From positions 1 through 64,000 of the forward strand of contig BAAHQB010000010.1 of the NCBI GenBank assembly GCA_054601695.1: a stretch of 64,000 nucleotides of DNA, in the 5' to 3' direction. The DNA comes from Amorphochlora amoebiformis (Eukaryota > Cercozoa > Chlorarachniophyceae). Position numbers and translations under genes: made by a program. This document shows positions 41,319 through 64,000 of the stretch, piece after piece. How positions within the stretch are numbered: position 1 is the stretch's first letter; each line of letters opens with the position of its first letter. Below the pieces are notes generated by a model. It did no database searches, had not been told where the DNA came from, and was given only the letters and a program-made list of their open reading frames with translations.

Positions 41319-41553
41319 TAATATGATATACATATACATATATATATATATATATGTGTGTATGTGATATGTATACATTATATATATATATGTATGTATG
41401 TATATATATGTGCGTGTGTGTGTGTGTGTGTACATATGCACATAATACATATGTAACACGTATATATATTATAAAAAATATATATATGTGTATATATATA
41501 TATATCATATATATATATATATATTGTATTTATATATATATATATATATACAT

Positions 41554-41584
<31 letters not shown>

Positions 41585-41831
41585 TTATTATATATTATAT
41601 ATATATATATATATTTATAATCCATATGTATCATAAATGTTTGCGTGAAACGTAGGTACGTACGTACATATATATGTATACACATGTATAGGTGTGTAAA
41701 TATAGATTATATGGATGGTGTGTATTTGAATTTTGGATTTTCAGGGATCGAATGTAACTCCGCGAAACCCTGAAGACCCAGGGGAGCTTTTCCCGATATC
41801 GCCAGCTTTTAATACGTATAATAGCTTTTAA
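39315..41831 (+). CDS. Gene G: AP2-domain DNA-binding protein, 431 aa, 10 exons
   Basis: Exons: 39315-39374, 39473-39742, 39794-39866, 39932-40032, 40085-40174, 40228-40316, 40372-40434, 40483-40870, 40917-40991, 41745-41831 (TAA). All are GT-AG and in phase; the sum is 1296 nt. One AP2 domain covers about residues 112-168: [20 protein letters not shown], then [20 protein letters not shown] and [13 protein letters not shown], with the typical YxGV, GKW, LGxFxxExxAAxAYxxAA pattern. A basic Lys/Arg/Ser-rich region precedes it, and a (PA)n run ([14 protein letters not shown]) and a Pro-rich, disordered C-terminus follow. A nuclear transcription regulator is expected. The first nine exons have short introns of about 46-98 bp without TA; only the last intron is TA-filled. 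If the 46-nt intron at 40871-40916 is not spliced, the protein would stop at 40975 instead. Confidence 0.9.
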
Positions 41832-42603
41832 TACGTAAAACAACCTCACGTACCAGATAGTCAAAATATAGCATGCTTAATGAACGTATTCTGATTTTTC
41901 TCTCAGGTACTGCACGTGACCATAATGTTCGTTGGACATGTGCTTTAGAGAAGTATACGTTTTGAACTGCTCAGATGCTCTGGGATATCATGCCGTGCAC
42001 TTGTCTAGATCTAGAGATAACTGTGGCTATGTAGCTGTATTATACAATGTAAAATGAATACTTGATCGAGGTGAAACAACTAAATTATATAAGAATGCTA
42101 TACTTTAGATACTCAAGCCAACAACTACAAGAACGTGACAGGTCTAGAATCTAGATATAGCTACTTACATCTTCTAGATCTTTGAGAGTTTATGTGACTG
42201 TATATCTACCCGAGCATGTTGTACTAGTTTTGTAGTTAGTCTAAACATTTAGTAATTATAACGTGAGTCATCTAGGTCATCACTAGAGTTAACCGTACAT
42301 GTAGTTGTGCAACGTCTAGAACGTCTATAATATCCCCTATTAATTATAATTGATAGTACCTTGAGTACTGGTAATACTAGGCTGTAATATTTGCGGGTAT
42401 CCGTCGGCTACTGGTCGGGTGGTTATCCATGGCCGGCCGCGCGGACTAGATGGAGTTGGTAGTATATCTGGATATTTCATCATGATGCATCTAACGCATA
42501 CAAACTGTGCGATGGCAAATGCTCTAGATGCTCGGTCTAGTCGGTTATAATTAATGAATCTTATCGGATACTAGATACTCCTCTCATTGTGTTCAAGTAA
42601 ATG
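41832..42603. other. CTAG-rich tail-to-tail spacer between genes G and H
   Basis: A 772-bp gap between the stops of genes G (41831) and H (42604). After a 17-bp tandem copy (AGCTTTTAATACGTA, twice) that spans the gene G stop, the stretch from about 41990 on is rich in CTAG words (TCTAGATCTAGAG, AATCTAGATATAGCT). It has one GC-rich patch (GGCCGGCCGCGCGG, near 42430). No exon was seen on either strand. Confidence 0.7.
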
Positions 42604-52876
<10,273 letters not shown>

Positions 52877-53304
52877 CCTGATATAAACACCGGATAAAAT
52901 TCAGGGGAAAAATCAATTCCGATCCACGGCTTTGCGCGGGACATAATTGCTTCCCCTTTTCATTGCCCCGCCCACCAATCTCGGAATATCACGCAAGAGC
53001 GAATCCGAAAAATAGCCTAACAAAAATCCAACTCTAATCCAACCCCGCTTACGAGAGACGGAAAATCAGCTACGTATACGGAACTTGTGTGTCCCCCACT
53101 CTGATGCGGAAACCTTATTGCTATCGCCGGCGATGGAACACGAAGAAGGAGGGAGCGGTTGCCGTGGCGATATCGGAAGCTAAACAGGACGAGATTATGG
53201 CACGTGTTTGAAATATTAACCCTGTAATAGTTGGAAAATAAAATACCGGGGCCCTCTAATGTGCCACACGCTGTTGGCTTCCGTCGAAAAGGTCAGCAGG
53301 TGGC
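52877..53304. promoter_or_regulatory. Head-to-head spacer between genes H and I
   Basis: A 428-bp GC-richer spacer between the ATGs at 52876 (minus) and 53305 (plus). No TA tract, no CTAG cluster. The words TTTGCGCGGG and CATTGCCCCGCCCACC are present, but no factor is assigned. Confidence 0.45.
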
Positions 53305-53918
53305 ATGATCAGCATTATTTTGGCGTCGTGTGGGGTTGTCCTGGCCCTCACGACCGTTCTGATAGGAGGTACAGGTATTAAACACGTGATTGAAAAAGAA
53401 AATCGGTTTTTATGTAAACTCTGTTGCCTAGAGGGGGGGAAGCGGGAGCTTGACTTGATGGTTACATGATTGTCGCTTTCTTCATACTTTTATTCGTTCT
53501 TCCGCGGTTTTAGAGCGTGGAAGGGAATGGATATCAGGGTATCCGCTGGGTTATAAACTGAAAGGGAGAAAGGTATATATTTTCCGTGCATATATCATCA
53601 TTCATTGCTCTGTACGTGTCACCAAGCTTCTCTTCTTCTGGTCTTTAGTAATCATAAAGATTACCCCCTGTCTGCAATTGTTTGTTTTATTATTTTTTAC
53701 CTTCCCTTCTCTTTTTTTCCTTTCTTTTTCTACCTATAGCATATATCTACATTGTACATATATAAATATGTCTGTGTACAATAAATAGTAATAATCTCAG
53801 CAGTGTAATAATAAAAATATAAATATAAACATTTTATATATATACTATATGTGTGTGTATACATAATATATATGTAATATATAATATATAACATAAATAT
53901 ATTATACATATATATATA

Positions 53919-53970
<52 letters not shown>

Positions 53971-54092
53971 GTATATATTATATAATGTATAGTATATAAT
54001 GTAAAATATATAATATATAATATAACATAATATATATATATATATATATATAATATTGCGTATATATTTATATATATATATTTTTATATATA

Positions 54093-54187
<95 letters not shown>

Positions 54188-54607
54188 ATCGATACATGAT
54201 ATATGTGTATATATTGTACAAATGTGTGCGTATACATCTTTTTCCTTTATTTCAGCTCAGAAGTCATTCCCTACTCACCGTAAAAGACGGTACCTACAAC
54301 GAATTTGTCCGCACCCTCGCTCGATCGGCCCGTTACACCCTTAATAAGGTTACACAAGACTCCTAGTCCTCCTTCATAGGTCACTTAGAGGGTTCAAGAG
54401 CTTATATAGAGTGTCTTTTTGAGTTTCAATGAGATAAGGGTAGGGTTAGGATTAGCGTTGTTGTTTAGGTTAGGTTAGAGTACGATCGAAAAAGTATGAA
54501 TGGGCTATTTCTCCGTAATATTCGTGTATGAAAATATGTAATTATGTACATATGCGACATGTTTCTTATATCTATGCCTATACATATATACATATATACA
54601 TTGTATA

Positions 54608-54679
<72 letters not shown>

Positions 54680-54751
54680 GCATATATATATATATATATA
54701 TATTATATTTTTTATATGTATGCATATACATATATACATACATTATATATA

Positions 54752-54782
<31 letters not shown>

Positions 54783-54830
54783 ATATGTATATATATATAT
54801 ATAATATATATATATTATATATACATATAT

Positions 54831-54862
<32 letters not shown>

Positions 54863-54921
54863 GTATAACTATATATATATATATATATCATATAATATAT
54901 AATACATACATATAATATATA

Positions 54922-54977
<56 letters not shown>

Positions 54978-55045
54978 ATATATATACATATATATATATA
55001 TATATACGTATGTATACAATGTGTATTTGTGTGTATTAAAAAAGA

Positions 55046-55127
<82 letters not shown>

Positions 55128-55140
55128 ATACATATAAATA

Positions 55141-55201
<61 letters not shown>

Positions 55202-55236
55202 CATATATATATATATATATATATGTATATATGTAC

Positions 55237-55269
<33 letters not shown>

Positions 55270-55754
55270 ATATACATCCACATCCGTCATGCATGCATAG
55301 TTACACATACATACATAAATACATGCATTCATAGATACATATATACATGCATACAAACGAACATAGACACATACACACATACATACATACACAGCAAGTC
55401 GACAAGGTCCTAGCTCGAGCGAATGTAACTGTCAAAACAGTCAAGGCCTGCGGTTAGTCCCGTTACCCTGACCCTAAGCCCCTCTACCTCACTTATCCGA
55501 ATCCTACCCAAACGTAGGTTTATCCTGGGAGCATTTTGGGGTAATACTATCGCACGAAAGGCGGTCTTATGGCGCTTTTAAAGCTGCGGGTAGGATCGAG
55601 TTGTGTTTATATGGGATTAGGACTTGCTTTTTCGGGGGTATTATATGTAGGTGCTTATATATATACATATATATATATATATATGTATATGTTATATATA
55701 TATATATATATATATTATAATATGTATATATATATATATATGTATATATTATTG

Positions 55755-55790
<36 letters not shown>

Positions 55791-55791
55791 C

Positions 55792-55855
<64 letters not shown>

Positions 55856-55936
55856 ATATATATATATATCTATGCTATATATATTATACATATATATATA
55901 TATGTATATATATATATGTATATCGCATGCACACAC

Positions 55937-55976
<40 letters not shown>

Positions 55977-56000
55977 CTCATGTACTTTATAGCATATCTT

Positions 56001-56033
<33 letters not shown>

Positions 56034-56111
56034 GTTTATGTATGTATGTATGTATATACACATATATATACATTACATATACGTATATACTATATAAGTA
56101 TATATATATAC

Positions 56112-56171
<60 letters not shown>

Positions 56172-56382
56172 GATGTGTCTTCATTCATTTCTATAGATAT
56201 GCTTATTGATACATATAATAATAATAATAATAATATATATATATATATATGTATATATATATGTATATATATTATGTATATATGTACATATATATATATA
56301 TATATTATGTTTATATATATTGTAACATATATATTTTATGTACATATATGTATATACCTAGATGTAACATATTATATCGAAA

Positions 56383-56435
<53 letters not shown>

Positions 56436-56499
56436 TATGTGTGTGTGCAATTATATACGCACACGTAAATATAAATACATACATATATGTATTTTAATA

Positions 56500-56536
<37 letters not shown>

Positions 56537-56603
56537 ATATATATGTGTGTGTGTATGTATACATATGTATGTTTTAAATTTACACTGAATGAATATATAT
56601 TAC

Positions 56604-56687
<84 letters not shown>

Positions 56688-56770
56688 CATATACAAATAT
56701 ACATATATATATATATATGTATATTATTATTAATATTATAATACATGTGCATATGTGAATATGTGTATAC

Positions 56771-56824
<54 letters not shown>

Positions 56825-56925
56825 ATATATGTATATATATATACATATATATAATATATGAATATATAATATATATATATATACATATGTATGTATATAT
56901 ATGAGGATATACCAAGTGCATATTT

Positions 56926-56968
<43 letters not shown>

Positions 56969-57045
56969 GTATGTATGTATAAATACAAATATATTATATG
57001 TATGTATGTGTGTACAAATGGACATACATATATATACATATATGC

Positions 57046-57096
<51 letters not shown>

Positions 57097-57512
57097 TATT
57101 ATATATAATATATATACTACACATATACATATATACGGAACATACTTAGTCGTATCGTCCTTACGATTTCTGTCAAGCGCAATTATGACCGGCTTTCGTG
57201 ATGGTATTCCTACCAGCGAAGGGAGGAGAGCTAACAGAGACGGAGGGAGGCTTGTTTGAGAGAGGGAAAGAGAGAGAGACAGACAGACAGAAAAACGGAG
57301 ATGGAGGAGAGAGATAGGGCGAACAGAGGGAAGGGGAGAAGAGAGAGGAAAGAGAGGGAGAGGGAGTTAGAGGAAGGAGAGTGGGGAGGGAGGGTTAAAG
57401 GAGAGGAGAGAGAGGTTTAGGCAGAAGAGAGAGAGAAAGGGAGAATGAGACCGAGAGATTAAGGAAATGAAAGAGAGATTCATTTATTGCAGACTTGTGT
57501 TTTTATATCCAT

Positions 57513-57553
<41 letters not shown>

Positions 57554-57667
57554 TAATGTCATATGTATATGTGATATAAATATGTGTATATTCATATATT
57601 TGTAAACATTTGCATATATATAGTTTAGAAGAAGAGCGAGAGCTTTAGATGGAAAGGGAGAGAAAAG

Positions 57668-57711
<44 letters not shown>

Positions 57712-57779
57712 TATGTATAAATAAATATATATATATATATATATATTAATATATATACTTAAATATATGCATATGTACA

Positions 57780-57820
<41 letters not shown>

Positions 57821-58653
57821 ATGAGAAGGGAGAAAAAGAAGAAAAGTGAGAAGAGAGTTAGGTCCATAGATACACAGGTATTTAAACATTACACATGCAT
57901 GTGTACATGTACATTTCTCTCTACTTTCTCTCTCCTCTCCCTCTATTTTCATACATTTATATATTTATATATTTATATGTCTGTATATATATACATTATA
58001 TACATATATATATATATACATATATATATATATGTACATATATATATTACACATGCATATTTACATACGCATTATAAAGTAATACCTTCACATCACAACT
58101 CCAAGCCAAAAGAAGCTAACCCAAGCCGAAAGAGCCTGACCCAAGCCTAAACCCTAACCCCCAAACTCTAGCCCTGACTCTAAACATGCATATATTTGCA
58201 GAATATAGAGTTGATGGGAAGCTCGTAGCCTACTCTCAGTTTATTGTTAAGGGATCAACACTGAGAGCTATGTGGTTAGTATATATATTTATATATTTTT
58301 ATATATATAGGAATATATACAACATACATAATATGTACATACACATACATGTACATATATATGCATGTATGTATATACATATATATATATATATATATAT
58401 GTAAGTACATATATATACATACATGTATACATACATATATATATTTTCATAAATACATGTTGATCCCTAACATAAAGAAGAGAAGGCTAACATGTATATA
58501 CATACATACATATATATATATATATGTATAATATTTATATATATATAATATAATATACGGATATATACATATGTATGTATAAATGTGCACACATGTGTTA
58601 AAAACAAATATACATGATTTAATGATAATATATGATCTGCATTTATATTATAT

Positions 58654-58691
<38 letters not shown>

Positions 58692-59322
58692 TAATATATG
58701 CATATGTGTACATGTACATAAATACATAATATATATAATTATGTGTATATGTGATATATATGTGTGTAGGGGAAATATTGTTAGACCAGAGGTATGACAC
58801 CTCTGGTTGTCCATTGTTCGGCTGAAACCCGCTCGAATTATATCACACGTGTTATGTAACTTTATGAATGCGCATAAGTTACTTGCTATCTCTCGCACTC
58901 TCTCGCTTGCATTTCTCAACTTTCCTGTGTATACCGCATAATAGATTTTTAAATAAGGATACTAAATCGTTCTGCAAGAATCATATATACATATATATAT
59001 ATATATGTAATATATATATATATATATATGCATACATATGTACTCTTATATATATATATATATACATAGTATGTATATAAATAGATTATACATATTAATT
59101 GTATTGATTGTCTGAACATGTGGCAATATTAGATAATACATATATATATATATATATGTACGTGTGTATATGTATATATATATATACATGAATTTATATT
59201 TATGTATATACATATATGCGTATATATTACCACAATCAGGTTCTATCAGTGCCAAGATTATGCTCGATGTCTCATATGGTCCATGTAGCAATATTTATAC
59301 ATACATATACAAATATATATAT

Positions 59323-59353
<31 letters not shown>

Positions 59354-59431
59354 CATATATATATGTATATATATATACATATATACATATATATATATAT
59401 GTACATAAAACATATATAAATATCTACGTAC

Positions 59432-59465
<34 letters not shown>

Positions 59466-59576
59466 GCATATGCATGTATATACGTATAATTTGTTCATAT
59501 GTACATACCTACATAATGCAATATAATAATATATATATATATATATGTATATATATTTATATATATATATATATTG

Positions 59577-59628
<52 letters not shown>

Positions 59629-60296
59629 GTATATACATGATATGCAGACATACTACACGACACGTATGCATAAATATACTTATGATATAACAAATACATA
59701 TAAAAATATCGAAAGATATATAACATATCTGTTGTGCAATATTATATATTTATATGCACACATGTATATTTTTTATAAAACGTTCACCTATGTATACAAG
59801 GCTTATAAATATAGGTTTCATACTTTAAGAACTAATGTTAAGCGCGGTTTTGAGCTCAAAAGTGTCCATGTTGTCGATGCGGGACCAAGGTATATGTTTA
59901 CATAGTATACTATATTGATAGGTACATATACATACATATATTAACTATATTATGGTATATTACATTATATTATATTACATTATCTCAAATCATATTATGT
60001 TATATAATATTATATTACATTGTATTACATTATAATATATTATACTATACTATATTATATTATATTGTATTATACTATATTATATTGTGTTATACTATAT
60101 TATATTATATTATATTACATTATATTATATTATATTATATTATATTATATTATATTATATTATATTATATTATGTTATATTATATAAAATCATATCACAT
60201 GATGCTAAACTATATTCTATTGTATAATATATAGTTTTACATATGTATATGATTACACACATGTGTATATGCACTACAATTTACATGTGTAGGATC

Positions 60297-60332
<36 letters not shown>

Positions 60333-60385
60333 CATATATATATATATATTATACTTACATAATATATGTATATAAATATGTACAA

Positions 60386-60418
<33 letters not shown>

Positions 60419-60472
60419 AACATTTGCATATTACATTACAAGATAATACACTCATAAATACATATATGTAGG

Positions 60473-60507
<35 letters not shown>

Positions 60508-61024
60508 CCAGGCCATATTTCCCTTGGGAAATGTATGGGTATTAGGGGATTTATCTTGATATCCCAAAAATGGTCTGGTAGATTGGGGCCTGGTATATGT
60601 CGCTTAAGAAAATATATACAACTGTCGCTTGTCGGGACTAATCCTATGATGACTTAATTGTCGGAGGAATCTCAATTCAGATAGATACCTACAAGCGACG
60701 GGTGGGGTGGGATGCCGTTTAAAAAAAAAAAAAAAAGAATTGATATGATGAACGGTATCTATCACTTGCTTGCCTCACTAGTGTTTGGACTTGTTCAATA
60801 TTTGATCACTCCTTTCGCTGAGGTAAGTGGGAATATGGAATACGCGGCAAACGTATTTCATTCAAATTTGTATATGAGTATAATTCAATCTTTGGGCAAT
60901 TTCTGCCTTAGTTGATATTGAAACTCAGCAAAGTGAATCAAATTCTTGGCAGTAAGTAAATTCCCTTCTGTCTTGATTGATACCACAACTCTGATCAAAG
61001 AGTAGGTTACCACCACCATATATG

Positions 61025-61055
<31 letters not shown>

Positions 61056-61162
61056 GTATATATATATGTAAATAGATATAGGCATAGATAGATATTATAT
61101 ATAAACATCTACACACACTGATATATATATATATATTTATATATAATATGTGTACATATATG

Positions 61163-61193
<31 letters not shown>

Positions 61194-61563
61194 TATATAT
61201 ATACATACATACATGTATGTGTGTAACTATGTGTATCATATACATATATTTTAATCACATATGAATACAGATATATTATATATGAGAAAAATAAATAAAT
61301 AAATTTACATGGATATATATACATATATATTATATACGTATGTGTATATATATACCTATATATTGTATGCATGTAACAGCGGTAACAAGGACATAAAAGC
61401 GCTCAAGACCAAATTCGGATTTTCTACAATTAAGCAATGGAAGCAAGAGTGTGATTATGAAGGTCTGTTTGTAAGAGTCCTACCTCCATCTTTAGCGTAC
61501 TCGGGAAGGAGAGAGGAACTAGACTTTAAGCTTGCTAGCTCTAGTAGCTGCAAGTTCGATTGA
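53305..61563 (+). CDS. Gene I: possible acyltransferase-fold (GNAT/FemAB-like) protein with signal anchor, 256 aa, 10 exons
   Basis: Exons: 53305-53368, 53514-53572, 54256-54348, 55395-55452, 55518-55589, 57150-57203, 58202-58274, 59240-59278, 59815-59889, 61380-61563 (TGA). The sum is 771 nt, all in phase. It starts [20 protein letters not shown], a signal peptide or membrane anchor. The second half, [20 protein letters not shown], then [40 protein letters not shown] and [17 protein letters not shown], has the strand-helix order and the 'DGKLVA', 'DAGP' and 'KxKFGF' features seen in GNAT/FemAB-type acyltransferases. This assignment is by eye and moderate; the substrate is unknown. The exon chain itself is secure. 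Candidate extra exons at 58780-58930 would break the frame and were left out. Confidence 0.75.
57215..57480 (+). repeat. GA-rich tract of about 260 bp in gene I intron
   Basis: Immediately downstream of exon 57150-57203 the intron becomes GAGAGAG/GGAGGGAG-type purine-rich sequence on the sense strand for about 260 bp, before (TA)n resumes. The open frame that runs into it is not coding. Confidence 0.85.
59930..60190 (+). repeat. (TATTA)n pentanucleotide array in gene I intron
   Basis: The core at about 60095-60180 is an almost perfect TATTA repeat; flanking 59940-60095 is the same unit with substitutions (TACTA, CATTA, TGTTA). It is unlike the (TA)n that fills most other introns. Confidence 0.9.
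60508..60736. repeat. Two adjacent small inverted-repeat units followed by poly(A)
   Basis: Within the 1.5-kb intron of gene I: CCAGGCC (60508-60514) pairs with GGCCTGG (60587-60593), with an inner palindrome TTTCCCTTGGGAAA. GTCGCTTGT (60624-60632) pairs with ACAAGCGAC (60691-60699). A run of 16 A follows at 60721-60736. It may be a small inserted element or a structured RNA segment; neither is established. Confidence 0.5.
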
Positions 61564-62226
61564 AAGCATGCCAGGGCCTGAGACCACCCAGAATGATTGG
61601 ATATACTAGATATACAACATGTACTAGCGTCATTAGCTAGGTACCGTGTGAACTTGTAAAACGATCTGGAGTATATATATATATCTAGATATATCTAGTA
61701 TATGCACATGTCGTTCATATTCTAGATATCGCATAACGTATTTATTTATATATTAGTGTCTAGGTGTATTAGTATACAAGTTAGCTCAAGTATATACAAT
61801 ATTATCTAGATTATACTAGTATACATACCCACTAGACCCAGTATGGATGCAATTATAATTAATTACTGGACTAGATTTAGACTGTATAGCAGTAGCTAGA
61901 GCTGTTATGATACTAGTGATATTACATCGTTGTACTATGGCTAGTATGAGTAGTGTATCTATCTAGATCTATGATCTTGTACTTGTCGATCTGGTCCAGC
62001 TACTAGAGCTAGACTAAATAAAATTACTCTAGTTTTCGTGCTGCTCGGTTATTCTGAACTTATTCAATAACAGATAGTAGACCGGGTCCTTAAAATTTAA
62101 ATTTTAAGCGACGGAGAATCTAGAATCTAAGTGCCACCAAAAGGTTTTTTGCGGTTCACAAAGCGGGTAGGATCTAGAGGATCTTCCTAACTCATGATGA
62201 AAAATTGAATGATTACGAAACCGAGT
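61564..62226. other. CTAG-rich tail-to-tail spacer between genes I and J
   Basis: A 663-bp gap between the TGA of gene I (61563) and the stop of gene J (62227). The part 61600-62030 is dense in TCTAGA, ACTAGTAT, CTAGCTA and similar words. A perfect palindrome, AAAATTTAAATTTT, lies near 62093. No exon seen. Confidence 0.7.
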
Positions 62227-63535
<1,309 letters not shown>

Positions 63536-63598
63536 CTTTGTGAACGAAATGTAAATGACATTTTGTAAATTATACATTTACATGTATATATGTATATA

Positions 63599-63643
<45 letters not shown>

Positions 63644-63723
63644 TATTGTCCAGGAACTTCGATCGAATAAGTAATACATATGTATGTATGTTATATTTAT
63701 ATATGTATGAATATATGTATGTG

Positions 63724-63768
<45 letters not shown>

Positions 63769-63806
63769 TATTATATATATATATTATATATATATATATC
63801 TCCTAT

Positions 63807-63841
<35 letters not shown>

Positions 63842-64000
63842 GTATATATATTATATATGTATACATATACATGTCTCTGTGTATGTAATATATGTATATG
63901 TGCATATAATATATACATATGTATATACGTACGTAAGAACACACCTGCCAAACACACAGACACACACATATGTGTTACATATATATATATATATACATAT

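Noticed and set aside
58780-58930. Exons NIVRPE and [16 protein letters not shown] for gene I
   Set aside because: Exon 58202-58274 joins 59240-59278 directly in phase, giving [15 protein letters not shown]; inserting either candidate breaks that.
60712-60915. ORF with [20 protein letters not shown]
   Set aside because: Not bounded by splice sites that fit gene I, follows a poly(A) run, and has no family resemblance; probably chance.

Overview
The window looks like nuclear DNA of a eukaryote. Short exons with GT-AG borders sit in introns that are mostly long (TA)n tracts. Nearly all of the long open frames in the TA tracts read as alternating Ile and Tyr (or Thr/His/Cys) and are not genes. 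I followed splice sites and reading phase by hand on both strands and rebuilt seven complete genes and two genes cut by the window ends. All gene models here are my own reconstructions, unsupported by any RNA or database search. The organism cannot be named. An AP2-domain protein, a plant-type RHL1 (topoisomerase VI accessory) protein and a leader that resembles a signal peptide followed by a transit peptide suggest an alga or alga-related protist. TTAGGG-type repeats suggest a TTAGGG telomere.

Layout, left to right: gene A (minus, 3702 to beyond the left end, unknown); gene B (plus, 3885-7320, coiled coil, 12 exons); gene D (minus, 14687-7973, an SRP54 M-domain-like protein without a GTPase domain, 8 exons); gene E (plus, 14836-20741, RHL1-like, 10 exons); gene F (minus, 38954-21070, AAAP/SLC38-type amino-acid transporter, about 25 exons); gene G (plus, 39315-41831, AP2-domain protein, 10 exons); gene H (minus, 52876-42604, coiled coil with a hydrophobic N-terminus, 20 exons); gene I (plus, 53305-61563, possible acyltransferase-fold protein, 10 exons); gene J (minus, right part beyond the window, stop at 62227, unknown).

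The nine genes alternate strand without exception. Head-to-head gaps are 148 to 428 bp of ordinary sequence. Tail-to-tail gaps are 328 to 772 bp and are strikingly rich in the tetranucleotide CTAG. The introns carry the repeats: (TA)n, telomere-like CCCTAA/TTAGGG arrays with an embedded element of about 43 bp, a dispersed repeat family, GA-rich tracts, and local duplications bounded by TA tracts. The genes have no obvious common pathway. The main interest is the genome architecture, plus the SRP54-M-like protein without its GTPase.
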